Assembly (NCBI GenBank): GCA_900770395.1
Contig: CAAGKM010000023.1
Span: forward strand, 1 to 64,000
Length of the DNA: 64,000 nucleotides
Source of the DNA: an uncultured Prevotella sp.
GTDB taxonomy: Bacteria > Bacteroidota > Bacteroidia > Bacteroidales > Bacteroidaceae
Direction of reading: 5' to 3'
A program made the position numbers and the translations under genes. The first letter of the stretch is position 1. Every line of letters starts with the position of its first letter. Below, one piece after another: positions 44,582 to 54,700 of the stretch. Below the pieces are notes generated by a model. The model was not told the origin of the DNA and searched no databases. It worked only from the letters and a program-made list of their open reading frames with translations.

Positions 44582-46969
44582 ATGAAACGAATACCGGTAA
44601 TGTCACTGCTTTTTCTCGCTGCTGTATGCAGCGGATTGAAAGCGCAGGATAAACTTTATCCAAACACTTTTAGTCTTGGTGAGGTGAGACTACTTGAGGG
44701 AAGTCCTTATAAACAGGCATGCGACCTGAACATACGGACGCTGCTGAAGTATGACACCGACCGCCTGCTGGCACCTTATCTCAAGGAGGCTGGTCTGCCT
44801 AAGAAAGCGGAGTGTTTCCCAAACTGGGACGGACTCGACGGTCATGTGGGAGGCCATTATCTCACAGCCCTTGCCATTCACTATGCCGCCACGGGCAATG
44901 AGGAGTGCCGGCGCCGTATGAACTATATGGTGGATGAGCTGGAGCGATGCCAGAAAGCACATGGCAACGGATATGTGGGCGGTGTGCCAAACGGCAAGAG
45001 CTGCTGGGACGAGATAAGAAAAGTCAATGTAGGCGTGGTGTGGAAATACTGGGTGCCTTGGTACAACCTGCACAAGACTTACGCCGGACTGCGTGACGCC
45101 TGGTTGTATGGCGGTAACGAGAAGGCACGCCGGATGTTCCTTGATTTTTGCGACTGGGGACTGACGGTCATTGCTCCTTTGGACAATAAACAGATGGAGC
45201 AGATGCTCGACAATGAGTTTGGAGGCATGGACGAGGTGTATGCCGATGCCTATCAGATGACTGGCGACTTGAAATATCTTGATGGGGCAAAACGTTTCTC
45301 GCATCATTGGCTGTTGGACAGTATGGCAAAGGGCGTGGATAATCTCGACAACAAGCACGCAAACACTCAAGTGCCGAAAGTGGTGGGCTATCAGCGAATT
45401 GCGGAATTGAGCGGCAAGGCAGGGCGCAGTGACGATTATGCCCTGTATAAGCGGGCTTCGGAATATTTCTGGCATACAGTGGCAGACACACGCTCTTTAG
45501 CCTTGGGCGGCAACAGCCGGCGTGAGCATTTCGCCTCTGCCGGTGATTGCGTCAGCTATGTTGACGACAGAGAGGGACCGGAGTCGTGCAACACCAACAA
45601 TATGATGAAACTTACTGAGGGACTGTTCCGCATGACTCCCGATGCCCGTTATGCTGACTTTTACGAGCGTGCCATGCTCAACCACATTCTCTCCACCCAG
45701 CATCCTGAGCATGGCGGATATGTATATTTCACCCCGGCGCGTCCTGCTCATTACAGAGTCTACTCTGCTCCCAACAGTGCTATGTGGTGCTGCGTGGGCA
45801 CAGGTATGGAAAATCACGGCAAATATGGCGAGTTTATCTACAGTCATACAGGCGACTCACTCTTTGTAAACCTCTTTACCGCATCGGAGCTTGACTGGCA
45901 GGAGCGCGGCATACGGCTGACACAGGTCACAAGTTTTCCCAACGAGGAGAGTGTGCGCATTGTGGTTAATGTGAGAAAGTCTGTGAGAATGAAACTTCTG
46001 GTGCGTCATCCGGGATGGTGTGACGGTATGAGCGTGATGTGCAAGGGCAAGGACTATGCCGCAGGCTCACGTCCCTCATCTTATATCGTTATAGACCGTA
46101 AATGGAAAAACGGTGATGTGGTTGACATCACCCTGCCAATGCATGTTAGGATAGAGGAACTGCCCAATGTGCACAACTATATTGCCGTGATGCGCGGTCC
46201 GGTGTTGCTTGGCGCACGTATGGGAACGGAAGGGCTCAACGGGCTTGTTGCCGATGACAGCCGTTGGGGACATATTGCCCATGGTCCGTTAGTGTCGGTG
46301 TTCGACACGCCGGTGATGGTGGGCAGCCGCAATGAGATACAGAAGAAGCTCGACGGCATGCAGCCTGTGCCAGGTAAACCGCTGTGCTACACTGTTCCCG
46401 GATTGTTTGAAGGCAAGTATAAGGACTTGGTGCTTGAGCCTTTCTTCCGTCTGCACGACTGCCGCTATATGATGTATTGGCTGTCGATGACCGATGATGA
46501 GTATGCCCGCCACAAGGCGGCAGTGATGGAGCAGGAGCGCCAGAAGTTGTTGCTCGACCGCCGCACGGTGGATGCGGTGATTATGGGTGAGCAGCAGCCG
46601 GAGGCAGACCATTACATGAAACAAGACAGAACCTCCACAGGCAATACCGACGGTGAGGCATGGCGTGAGGCTGGCGATGAGGGCTATTTTGAATATGTCA
46701 TGAGTACAGGCGGACTGGAGAACCTTATTCTTCATGTGCGCTATGGCAGCGATGCCTCAAGGAAACTGCCTTGTGATTTCGAGATACTTATTGACGGAAA
46801 GGTGCTTGCCAACAGCAACGGAAAAGATAGTGTTGAGAGTGGAGCATGGAGTGTCGAGTATGCTGTTCCAGTAGAATTGGTCAAGGGTAAGAAGAGCGTG
46901 ACGGTGACTTTCCGCAGCCGCAAGGGTGCTACTACAGGAAAGGTTCTGCGTGTGAGGATGTTGAAATGA
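44582..46969 (+). CDS. GH127/GH146-type beta-L-arabinofuranosidase (DUF1680)
   Basis: A 795-residue secreted enzyme with a signal peptide cut near LKAQ. The alpha/alpha barrel (~30-440) contains the zinc-cysteine active site typical of these families: Glu334 and Cys336 in GPESCNTNNM, and Cys403-Cys404 in MWCCVGTG, one of which is the expected nucleophile. Beta-sandwich domains follow (~440-600). A C-terminal extension with DCRYMMYWLSMTDDEY, as in DUF4986-bearing homologues, and a final ~110-residue beta domain make GH146 a little more likely than GH127. It should remove beta-L-arabinofuranose from side chains. It heads a three-enzyme operon under the xylan operator. Confidence 0.85.
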   Translation: MKRIPVMSLLFLAAVCSGLKAQDKLYPNTFSLGEVRLLEGSPYKQACDLNIRTLLKYDTDRLLAPYLKEAGLPKKAECFPNWDGLDGHVGGHYLTALAIHYAATGNEECRRRMNYMVDELERCQKAHGNGYVGGVPNGKSCWDEIRKVNVGVVWKYWVPWYNLHKTYAGLRDAWLYGGNEKARRMFLDFCDWGLTVIAPLDNKQMEQMLDNEFGGMDEVYADAYQMTGDLKYLDGAKRFSHHWLLDSMAKGVDNLDNKHANTQVPKVVGYQRIAELSGKAGRSDDYALYKRASEYFWHTVADTRSLALGGNSRREHFASAGDCVSYVDDREGPESCNTNNMMKLTEGLFRMTPDARYADFYERAMLNHILSTQHPEHGGYVYFTPARPAHYRVYSAPNSAMWCCVGTGMENHGKYGEFIYSHTGDSLFVNLFTASELDWQERGIRLTQVTSFPNEESVRIVVNVRKSVRMKLLVRHPGWCDGMSVMCKGKDYAAGSRPSSYIVIDRKWKNGDVVDITLPMHVRIEELPNVHNYIAVMRGPVLLGARMGTEGLNGLVADDSRWGHIAHGPLVSVFDTPVMVGSRNEIQKKLDGMQPVPGKPLCYTVPGLFEGKYKDLVLEPFFRLHDCRYMMYWLSMTDDEYARHKAAVMEQERQKLLLDRRTVDAVIMGEQQPEADHYMKQDRTSTGNTDGEAWREAGDEGYFEYVMSTGGLENLILHVRYGSDASRKLPCDFEILIDGKVLANSNGKDSVESGAWSVEYAVPVELVKGKKSVTVTFRSRKGATTGKVLRVRMLK

Positions 46970-47017
46970 ATACTGACTGAAAAAACATATAAAAAATTAA
47001 AATATTAAAGATACATT

Positions 47018-48421
47018 ATGAGAAAGTTTATAAATTTGATAACATGTAGCATGAGTATGAGACGTTTTTTGTTGGCAGGTGCAATGGCACTGCCAATGAT
47101 GGTTGGGGCACAGAACCCCATAGTGCAGACATGGTTTACGTCGGATCCAGCTCCCATGGTGGATGGTGACCGGATGTATGTTTATACGGGTCACGATGAG
47201 GACGGTGCTGACTTCTTCTGGATGTATGAGTGGAGAGCTTACTCTACGGATGATATGGTAAACTGGACCGACCATGGCTCGCTGATGTCGCTCGACACAT
47301 TCTCTTGGGCTGATGACCGAGCATGGGCTGCACAGACGGTGAAGCGCAACGGTAAATACTACTGGTATATATGTGCCCACTCGAAATTGTCAGGAGGAAT
47401 GGCTATCGGTGTAGCCGTGGCAGACAGTCCTACGGGACCATTTAAGGATGCCATTGGCAAACCGCTCTACGACAACGGCAAATGGGATAACATTGACCCG
47501 ACTGTGCTCATTGATGACGACGGACAGGCCTACCTCTATTGGGGAAATCCCAACATTTATGTAGTGAAACTTAATGACGACATGGTGTCGCTGAAGGGCG
47601 AGGTCACGATGATTGAACAGTCTGTTGAGGGATTTGGGGCACCGCAGATGGACAAGCGTCAAAAGGACGTGAAATACAAGGACAACTATACTGAGGGACC
47701 GTGGATAACGAAGCGTGGCGGAAAATACATGCTTTTATATGCCGCAGGCGGTGTGCCTGAGCATATTGCGTATTCCATGAGCGACACTCCCATGGGACCG
47801 TGGAAGTATATGGGAGAGATTATGCCATTAGAGGACACAAAGTCGTTCACCAACCATTGTGGCGTGGCGGACTATAAAGGACACTCCTATTTCTTCTATC
47901 ATACAGGAAAACTGCCTGGTGGCGGCGGTTTCGGCAGAAGTACGGCGGTGGAGGAGTTCAAGTATAATGCCGACGGCACTTTCCCCATCATCCACCATAC
48001 AGACGCAGGCGTAAGTCCTGTTGGCAAGCTCAATCCCTTCCGCAGGGTGGAGGCTGAGACGATGGCTTTCTCACGTGGTGTAAAGACGGAGCAGAATAAC
48101 AAGGACGGAGTGTATGTCACTGAGACTAACAACGGAGATTATATAAAGGTACGCGAGGTGGACTTCAGCCGTAAGCCAAAGTCCTTCGCCGCATCGGTTG
48201 CAAGCAATATCCGTGGCGGTGTGATGGAGGTGAGGCTCGACAGCATCGGTGGTGAGAAGATAGCCGAGATAAAGATTGGCAACACCGGCGGCTGGGATAA
48301 ATGGAGCACTGTCAAAACAAATATTGAGAAACCTGTCAGCGGCACACGTGACTTGTTTTTCGTGTTCCGTGGAGAGAAAGGTGTGAGACTGATGAGTTTC
48401 AACTGGTGGAAGTTTGAGTAA
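47018..48421 (+). CDS. GH43 arabinofuranosidase with C-terminal CBM6-like module
   Basis: A 467-residue secreted enzyme. The first ATG is at 47018; ATGs at 47051 or 47057 would give a more compact signal peptide (MRRFLLAGAMALPMMVGAQ). The GH43 propeller spans ~33-335, with likely base Asp43 (TSDPAPMV), Asp160 (NIDPTVLIDDDG) and acid Glu226 (YTEGPWI). The C-terminal ~120 residues (RVEAETMAFSRGVKTE, DYIKVREVDF, ending MSFNWWKFE) are a CBM6-like sandwich. This layout is known from arabinoxylan arabinofuranohydrolases and related enzymes. It lies 48 nt after the GH127/146 gene and 22 nt before the GH97 gene. Confidence 0.88.
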   Translation: MRKFINLITCSMSMRRFLLAGAMALPMMVGAQNPIVQTWFTSDPAPMVDGDRMYVYTGHDEDGADFFWMYEWRAYSTDDMVNWTDHGSLMSLDTFSWADDRAWAAQTVKRNGKYYWYICAHSKLSGGMAIGVAVADSPTGPFKDAIGKPLYDNGKWDNIDPTVLIDDDGQAYLYWGNPNIYVVKLNDDMVSLKGEVTMIEQSVEGFGAPQMDKRQKDVKYKDNYTEGPWITKRGGKYMLLYAAGGVPEHIAYSMSDTPMGPWKYMGEIMPLEDTKSFTNHCGVADYKGHSYFFYHTGKLPGGGGFGRSTAVEEFKYNADGTFPIIHHTDAGVSPVGKLNPFRRVEAETMAFSRGVKTEQNNKDGVYVTETNNGDYIKVREVDFSRKPKSFAASVASNIRGGVMEVRLDSIGGEKIAEIKIGNTGGWDKWSTVKTNIEKPVSGTRDLFFVFRGEKGVRLMSFNWWKFE

Positions 48422-48443
48422 TACACATTAATATATATATAAT

Positions 48444-50366
48444 ATGAAGAAAATAATGATTATGGCACTGAGCGTGCTTTGCATGACCGTTAGTGCCATG
48501 GAGAAACAAATCAGCAGTCCAAATGGAAAGTTGGCGGTGATTGTTTGTGATGATAGTGGAATGCCTGCATATCAGGTAACGCTGGATGGTAAGACATTTG
48601 TTGAGCGTTCGCCATTGGGAATTAAGACCAATATTGGTGATTTCACACGGCAGATGGTCATGAGCTCCACCTCAGAACTGGAAAAGGTGGAAGACAGCTA
48701 TACGCTTTCCACGATAAAGAAAAGTCGTGTGGATTATCGTGCAAACCGTCAGGTGCTGACCTTTGCACATGACGGCAAACCGGTGTATGACGTAATTTTC
48801 CAGGTTAGCGACAATGATGTGGCTTTCCGCTATAAGCTCTATCCGCAAGGCGAGACACGCTCATGCGTTGTGACAGAAGAAGCCACAACATTCGCCATGC
48901 CTGAGGGCACTACGAGTTTCCTATGTCCGCAGATGCACCCAATGACAGGTTTTGCCCGCACGGCACCAAGCTATGAGACCAACTATAGTCTGGATGTGCC
49001 TGTGGGCGAGAAGCTGAGTGGCACTGGCTACACATTCCCATGTCTCTTTAAGAATGGTAACGACGGATGGATACTTCTGTCAGAGACAGGCACGGACGGT
49101 GGTTATTGCGGCTGCCGTCTCATGGGCAGTGCGGATGGTAAGTACAGTATAGCCATGCCGATGAAAGAGGAGATGAACGGTCTTGGCTCTACTTGTCCGG
49201 GCATTAGCCTTCCAGGATATACTCCGTGGCGCACCATAACCGTTGGCGCAACACTTGCCCCTATTGTTGAGACCACAATACCGTTTGACGTGGTGGAGAG
49301 GAAATATGAGCCGACGAAGAAGTACGAGCCTGGCAAGGGTACATGGAGTTGGATTATAGGCATGGACCCGTCATGTAATTTTGATGAGCAGAAGCGATAT
49401 ATTGACTTTTCAGCCGCTATGGGCTATCAGACTGTGCTTGTTGATGCCCTTTGGGACACTCAGATAGGCTATGAGCGTATGGAAGAATTGGCACGTTATG
49501 GCAAGGGCAGGGGAGTAGACCTCTTCTTGTGGTATAACTCCAACGGCTATTGGAACGACGCTCCGCAAGGCCCCCGTGGCATAATGGACAATGTAGTGGC
49601 TCGCCGAAAGGAAATGAAGTGGATGCAGAAGAATGGTATAAGGGGCATAAAGGTGGACTTCTTCGGTGGTGACAAGCAGGAGATGCTCAGACTTTATGAG
49701 GAGATTCTCACTGATGCCAACGATTATGGCATACAGGTGATATTCCATGGCTGCACCCTTCCCCGTGGTTGGGAGCGCATGTATCCCAACTTTGTGGCAA
49801 GTGAGGCTGTGCTCGCCAGTGAGAACCTGCATTTCTCGCAGGGAATGTGTGATGCCGAGGCACGTAATGCCTGCATACATCCTTTCATACGAAACACGGT
49901 GGGCTCAATGGACTTTGGCGGATCAACGCTCAATAAGTTCTACAATGCTGACAACAAGACTGGCAGTCGCCGTGTAACTTCAGATGTTTTCGCTCTTGCC
50001 ACGGCTGTGCTCTTCCAAAGCCCCGTGCAGCACTTCGCCCTCGCTCCCAACAATCTCACCGATGCTCCCTCGTGGGCTATTGACTTTATGAAGAATGTAC
50101 CCACGACATGGGATGACGTGAAGTTTATCGACGGCTATCCCGGCAAATTCTGCATCCTTGCACGCCGTAGTGGCAGTAAATGGTATGTGGCGGGAATCAA
50201 CGCCACCGGAAGCACGCTCGAGAAGACTCTCACCCTGCCTATGCTTGAGTCGGGTGAGAAAGTAAGCCTGTATATGAACGGCAGGCTGACAGAGGCAAAG
50301 GTTTCAAAAAAGCACACTGTCAAAGTGAGCATACCCGATAATGGCGGAGTGGTGATAGTTAAGTAG
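48444..50366 (+). CDS. GH97 glycoside hydrolase, retaining type (alpha-galactosidase-like)
   Basis: A 640-residue secreted enzyme. The N-terminal beta-sandwich (~22-275; SSPNGKLAVIV, VAFRYKL) precedes the (beta/alpha)8 barrel (~280-540) and a C-terminal sheet. IKVDFFGGD places an Asp (Asp405) at the nucleophile position, the mark of the retaining GH97 subgroup, as opposed to the inverting SusB type with glutamate bases. FHGCTLPRGWERMYPNFVASEAV holds the calcium/acid-base region (broken here for length: FHGCTLPRGWERMYPN, then FVASEAV). In this context the substrate may be alpha-galactose or a beta-L-arabinopyranose side chain; this is inference. Third gene of the operon. Confidence 0.88.
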   Translation: MKKIMIMALSVLCMTVSAMEKQISSPNGKLAVIVCDDSGMPAYQVTLDGKTFVERSPLGIKTNIGDFTRQMVMSSTSELEKVEDSYTLSTIKKSRVDYRANRQVLTFAHDGKPVYDVIFQVSDNDVAFRYKLYPQGETRSCVVTEEATTFAMPEGTTSFLCPQMHPMTGFARTAPSYETNYSLDVPVGEKLSGTGYTFPCLFKNGNDGWILLSETGTDGGYCGCRLMGSADGKYSIAMPMKEEMNGLGSTCPGISLPGYTPWRTITVGATLAPIVETTIPFDVVERKYEPTKKYEPGKGTWSWIIGMDPSCNFDEQKRYIDFSAAMGYQTVLVDALWDTQIGYERMEELARYGKGRGVDLFLWYNSNGYWNDAPQGPRGIMDNVVARRKEMKWMQKNGIRGIKVDFFGGDKQEMLRLYEEILTDANDYGIQVIFHGCTLPRGWERMYPNFVASEAVLASENLHFSQGMCDAEARNACIHPFIRNTVGSMDFGGSTLNKFYNADNKTGSRRVTSDVFALATAVLFQSPVQHFALAPNNLTDAPSWAIDFMKNVPTTWDDVKFIDGYPGKFCILARRSGSKWYVAGINATGSTLEKTLTLPMLESGEKVSLYMNGRLTEAKVSKKHTVKVSIPDNGGVVIVK

Positions 50367-50449
50367 TGCAAATATCATATGTGAGCACACTTCTGTTTTT
50401 GTCTTGGAGAAATAAAAATAGAGCCGAAACCGAGAAATTTCTGCAAATA

Positions 50450-50481
50450 TTTGGTGGTCTCGTATTTTTTCATTATTTTTG
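50450..50481 (+). promoter_or_regulatory. Promoter of the Rpn-family gene
   Basis: TTTG at 50450-50453 and TATTTTTG at 50474-50481 start 24 bp apart, a good -33/-7 pair and independent of the xylan operator. Confidence 0.65.
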
Positions 50482-50501
50482 TAGGCAAAAAATAAAATGT
50501 T

Positions 50502-51416
50502 ATGAAAAGCTATATCCGATTTGACTGGGCAATGAAACGCATGCTCCGCAACAAGGCTAACTTCGGTGTTCTTGAGGGACTGCTGACAACTCTTCTTGAC
50601 GAGAAGATAACCATTGTGCGTATGCTTGAGAGCGAGAGCAACCAGGAGGAAGAGTACGATAAGTATAACCGCGTGGACATGCTTGCCGAGAACTCAAAGG
50701 GCGAGCTGATACTTGTCGAGGTTCAGAACAACAATGAGTTTGCATATTTCCAGCGCATGCTTTTCGGCACCTCCAAGCTTGTGACCGAATATATCCGCCG
50801 TGGTGAGGGGTATGAGAATGTGCGTAAGGTTTATAGCATAAACATTGTATATTTCAGCCTTGGTGCAGGTACGGATTATGTCTATCACGGCACGACAGAG
50901 TTCCGCGGCATTCACAACGGTGACATACTTCGTTTGAGTCCTTTCCAGATGGAACGTTTCAAGGCGGAGGATGTTAAAGACCTGTTCCCGGAGTACTATA
51001 TTCTCCGTGTTAATGATTTCAACAAGCTTGCCACCACTCCTCTTGAGGAATGGCTCTATTACCTTAATACAGGTGAAATCCCAGACAGCACCAATGCTCC
51101 CGGACTTGATGACGCCCGTCGCCAGCTTATTCTCGACCGTATGTCGAAAGATGAGCTGAAAGCATATTACCGTCATCTTGACAATATTGTTATTCTAAAG
51201 GACAATATTAATACCGAGCGTGCTGAGGGTCGTGCTGAGGGTCGTGCTGAGGGTCGTGCTGAGGGTCGTGCTGAGGGTCGTGCTGAGGGTCGTGCTGAGG
51301 GAAAAAATCTTCAAAAGATAGAGATAGCCCGAATGATGCTTGCTGCTGATGAACAGTTAGAGAAAATAATGAAATATACTGGACTTTCGGAAGGTGAGAT
51401 AACAAATTTACAGTAA
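50502..51416 (+). CDS. Rpn/PD-(D/E)XK nuclease family protein with AEGR tandem repeat
   Basis: A 304-residue protein of the Bacteroidota Rpn-like (transposase-associated PD-(D/E)XK) family. The N-terminal nuclease domain (~1-235) has FDWAMKRMLRNKANFGVLEG, the acidic VDMLAENSKGELILVEVQ catalytic strand and TSKLVTEYIRRGEGY. Residues ~240-267 are seven copies of the tetrapeptide unit RAEG, encoded by 12-bp repeats, followed by a helical tail. Close homologues are numerous and repetitive in gut Bacteroidota genomes. It has its own promoter and separates two xylan-regulon operons, so it looks like an insertion. Possible recombination-promoting nuclease; unproven. Confidence 0.83.
   Translation: MKSYIRFDWAMKRMLRNKANFGVLEGLLTTLLDEKITIVRMLESESNQEEEYDKYNRVDMLAENSKGELILVEVQNNNEFAYFQRMLFGTSKLVTEYIRRGEGYENVRKVYSINIVYFSLGAGTDYVYHGTTEFRGIHNGDILRLSPFQMERFKAEDVKDLFPEYYILRVNDFNKLATTPLEEWLYYLNTGEIPDSTNAPGLDDARRQLILDRMSKDELKAYYRHLDNIVILKDNINTERAEGRAEGRAEGRAEGRAEGRAEGRAEGKNLQKIEIARMMLAADEQLEKIMKYTGLSEGEITNLQ
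51219..51302 (+). repeat. Seven copies of a 12-bp coding repeat (CGTGCTGAGGGT)
   Basis: Copies start every 12 bp from 51219 to 51291 and are identical except for the last base of the last one. They encode Arg-Ala-Glu-Gly. The near-perfect identity suggests recent slippage; copy number can change without shifting the frame. Confidence 0.95.
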
Positions 51417-51492
51417 TGCCCCTTAGCTGATGCTGGTCAATAAGCCTGTGGATTTGTAACCCAACGTGTGTTATGGTATCCACTTGAAAAAT

Positions 51493-51537
51493 ATTGGCTC
51501 TTCTGCGATTTTCACATAATATCGCAGAAGAGCCAAT
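51493..51537 (+). terminator. Strong hairpin terminator
   Basis: A perfect 17-bp stem (ATTGGCTCTTCTGCGAT at 51493-51509, complement at 51521-51537) with an 11-nt loop follows the Rpn-like gene. It lies in the 312-bp gap before the next SusC, whose remaining part is AT-rich and holds operator site 5. Confidence 0.75.
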
Positions 51538-51620
51538 AAAATTAGAAAAATTTCATAAAAATACACGAAAAACACGATTTTTTCATGAAAAATATCAAAA
51601 AATACACGTTTTTTTGATAT

Positions 51621-51687
51621 TTGTTATAAAATAAAACGTATTTGTTACATGAGACAAAGAGCATTTTCTTTAAAAACCGTACCTTTG
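51621..51687 (+). promoter_or_regulatory. Xylan-regulon operator and promoter, site 5 (second SusCD operon)
   Basis: Half-sites TTGTTAT (51621, weak) and TTGTTAC (51642, extended as TTGTTACATGAGACAAAG) are 21 bp apart. The -7 box TACCTTTG is at 51680-51687, 59 bp from the first half-site. Here the promoter-proximal half is the stronger one. Confidence 0.7.
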
Positions 51688-51728
51688 TCGCAGAATTTTT
51701 TACCTAATTTTTAAACCAATTCACATTT

Positions 51729-54700
51729 ATGATGAATTTTAAGTTAAACAAAAAGCCGTTAATGATGCTTTTCCTGTTCTGTTTGTTCCCGCTGGGAATT
51801 TCGGCTCAGAACATAGTAAAGGGATTAGTGAATGATGAAAATGGCGACCCTGTCATTGGCGCTACCGTGAGAGTACTTGGTACCAATAACGGTACAGTGA
51901 CCGACTTGGACGGACATTTTCAAGTGAATGCAACCCCAAATGCACAGTTGTCTGTATCTTATGTAGGATATGAGACACAGAAGGTGAATGTGGGGGGGCA
52001 AAAGAACCTGACCATTGTTCTGAAATCTGAAGACACGACTCTCAACGATGTCGTTGTCATCGGTTACGGAACAATGAAGAAAAAGCTCGTTACCGGTGCT
52101 ACTGTACAGGTAAAGGGTGATGACATTGCAAAACTCAACACAACTAATGCGCTTGAGGCAATGGCTTCTTCTTCTCCTGGCGTCCAGATTACACAGTCAT
52201 CTTCACAGCCAGGTAAGGGATTCAATGTAACTATCCGTGGTAAGGGTACTATCGGCAACTCTGCACCTCTTTATGTAATTGATGGTGTTCCTGGTGGTAA
52301 TCTTGACGGTATCAACCCAGCCGACATCGAGAGCATTGACGTTCTCAAGGATGCTGCTTCTGCTGCCATCTATGGTGCGCGTGGTGCTAACGGTGTAATC
52401 CTTGTAACTACAAAGCAGGGTAAGACCGGTAAGGTGGAGCTTAGCTACAACGGTTCCGTGGGCTGGTCAAACTGCTACAAGCGTCCACAGCTTCTGAATG
52501 CACAGCAGTACATGGCTATCATGGACGAGTACAGTTTCAATACTTCTGGTCAGAAGGTTGATTTCTCTGCTTATATTCCACAAAACGTTCTCGACAAGGT
52601 TGCTGACGGTTGGACTGGTACTGACTGGTGGGGCGCATTCGAGAACAAGAACGCTGTTCAGCAGAATCACTCTGTAACCCTTACCGGTGGTTCTGACCGT
52701 TCTAAGTTCGCTATGTCTTACACCTATACTGGCAATGAAGGTATCATGGGTGCTGACGTAGCCTCTTACTACAATCGTCACACTATCCGTATCAATAGTG
52801 ACCACGTTCTCCTGAAGGCTAAGGACTTCGATGTCATCACCATCGGCGAGAACATCTCTATTGGTTACAACAAGAGCCATGACTTGGCTGAGGGTGGTAT
52901 GTATTGGAGCTACATCCATAGCTTGCTTCAGACAAACCCACTCGTTCCTATGTATGCCAACGAGATAGATCCTAATGCTGCAGCCGGTGAGTTGTATAAC
53001 CATGTCAACTATGGTGAAGGTTGGAACGACTATTGGTTCAACAACCCATACGAGGGTCTCACAAAGGGTGGATTCAACTCTATGGCGGAAAGCCGTAATC
53101 TTAATGCTAACGCTACAGCTTTCATTACTGTCCAGCCTATCAAGGGCTTGAAGTGGCGCGCACAGTTCAATTATAACTGGAATGCCGGCGCATACCGTAG
53201 CTATGGCGAGCCCCGCTCTCCTTCTGCCGGTTCTGGTACAGTTACTTCTTACAATGTCAGCCAGAGCTCAAACATGAGTTCCAACTGGTCTGTAGAGAAT
53301 ACTCTTACATACGCCCTTCCTGATATTAAAGGCCATAATATCACAGTAATGGCAGGTCAGTCATTCCAGAGCACAGCATGGGGCACAAACCTCAGTGGCT
53401 CAAACTCTGTTAATGCCGGCTCACAGTTTGCTACTCTTAAGGGCTGGAATTCTGCATACCTGGCAAACTTCAGCACTGACCTCGCTCTTGCCACACTTAG
53501 CGGTAGTCCTAATGATGATGAGTATCTCGCCTCATGGTTCGGCCGTGTTACTTGGGACTATAAGGAGAGATATATGGCTACTGTAACAATGCGTTACGAT
53601 GGTTCATCCATCTTCAACAAGGGGCATCGCTGGGGGTCATTCCCATCTGTATCTGCAGGTTGGGTAATCTCTAACGAGAAATTCATGGAAAGCACTCAGA
53701 GCTGGATGGACTTTTTGAAGATCCGTGCATCCTGGGGTCAGAACGGTAACAACTCTATTGCAAAGTATCAGTATCTTGCCACAATCGCCCAGTCAAGTTC
53801 TGCAGGTGACAGCGGTTATAAGTTCAGTGACGACTATAGTTTCACTCTTTCTGGTACTCCTAATGTAGGTGCTTACGCCAATATCGTACCAAATCCTGAT
53901 GTAACTTGGGAGACTTCAGAGCAGCTTGACCTCGGTCTCGATGCTCGTTTCCTCGGCAGCCGTCTCGGTGTAAACTTCGACTGGTATAAGAAGACCACAA
54001 AAGATTGGCTTATCGTCGCTCCACGTATCGCTATCGAGGGTACAAACCCTGCATACATCAATGGTGGTGACGTTCAGAACACTGGTATTGAGCTCGGACT
54101 CTCTTGGAACGACAGGGTAGGTAAGGACTTCTCTTACAGTGCAAGCGTAAATATCGCTACTAATAAGAATAAGGTAACACGTATCGCCAACGAGAACGGT
54201 TATATCAATGGTACAAGTAGCGTTCTCTCGCAGGGTACTGAGTACATCTACCGTGCTGAGGTTGGAAAGCCAATCGGTTATTTCTACGGTATGTCATACA
54301 GCGGTATCTGGCAGAACCAGGAGCAGATTGACGCAGCCCGTGCGGCAGGCAAGGCTGTCCTTGACAACGCACAGCCAGGCGACTGCATCTGGGACGACTA
54401 CAATGGTGATGGCGTTATCACATACGCTGAAGGTGCCGCTTGCGACCGTCATGAGATTGGTAACCCCAACCCTGACGTAACTCTCGGTATCAACCTTGGA
54501 ATCAACTGGAAGGGTCTTGACTTCTCTGTAAACGGTGCCGGTGCATTCGGTCAGCAGATTATGCGCTCTTACCGTTCATTCGCCGACTCTTGGTGGCACA
54601 ACTACGACACAACTATCTTTGATCGTTGGCATGGCGAGGGTACATCAAATACTCAGCCACGTATCTCCGGTACAGGTCATAACAATACTGTCTGGGTTTC

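Noticed and set aside
50502..51416. Insertion sequence transposase
   Set aside because: The PD-(D/E)XK Rpn-like family is related to transposase-associated nucleases, but I see no terminal inverted repeats or target duplications around it.
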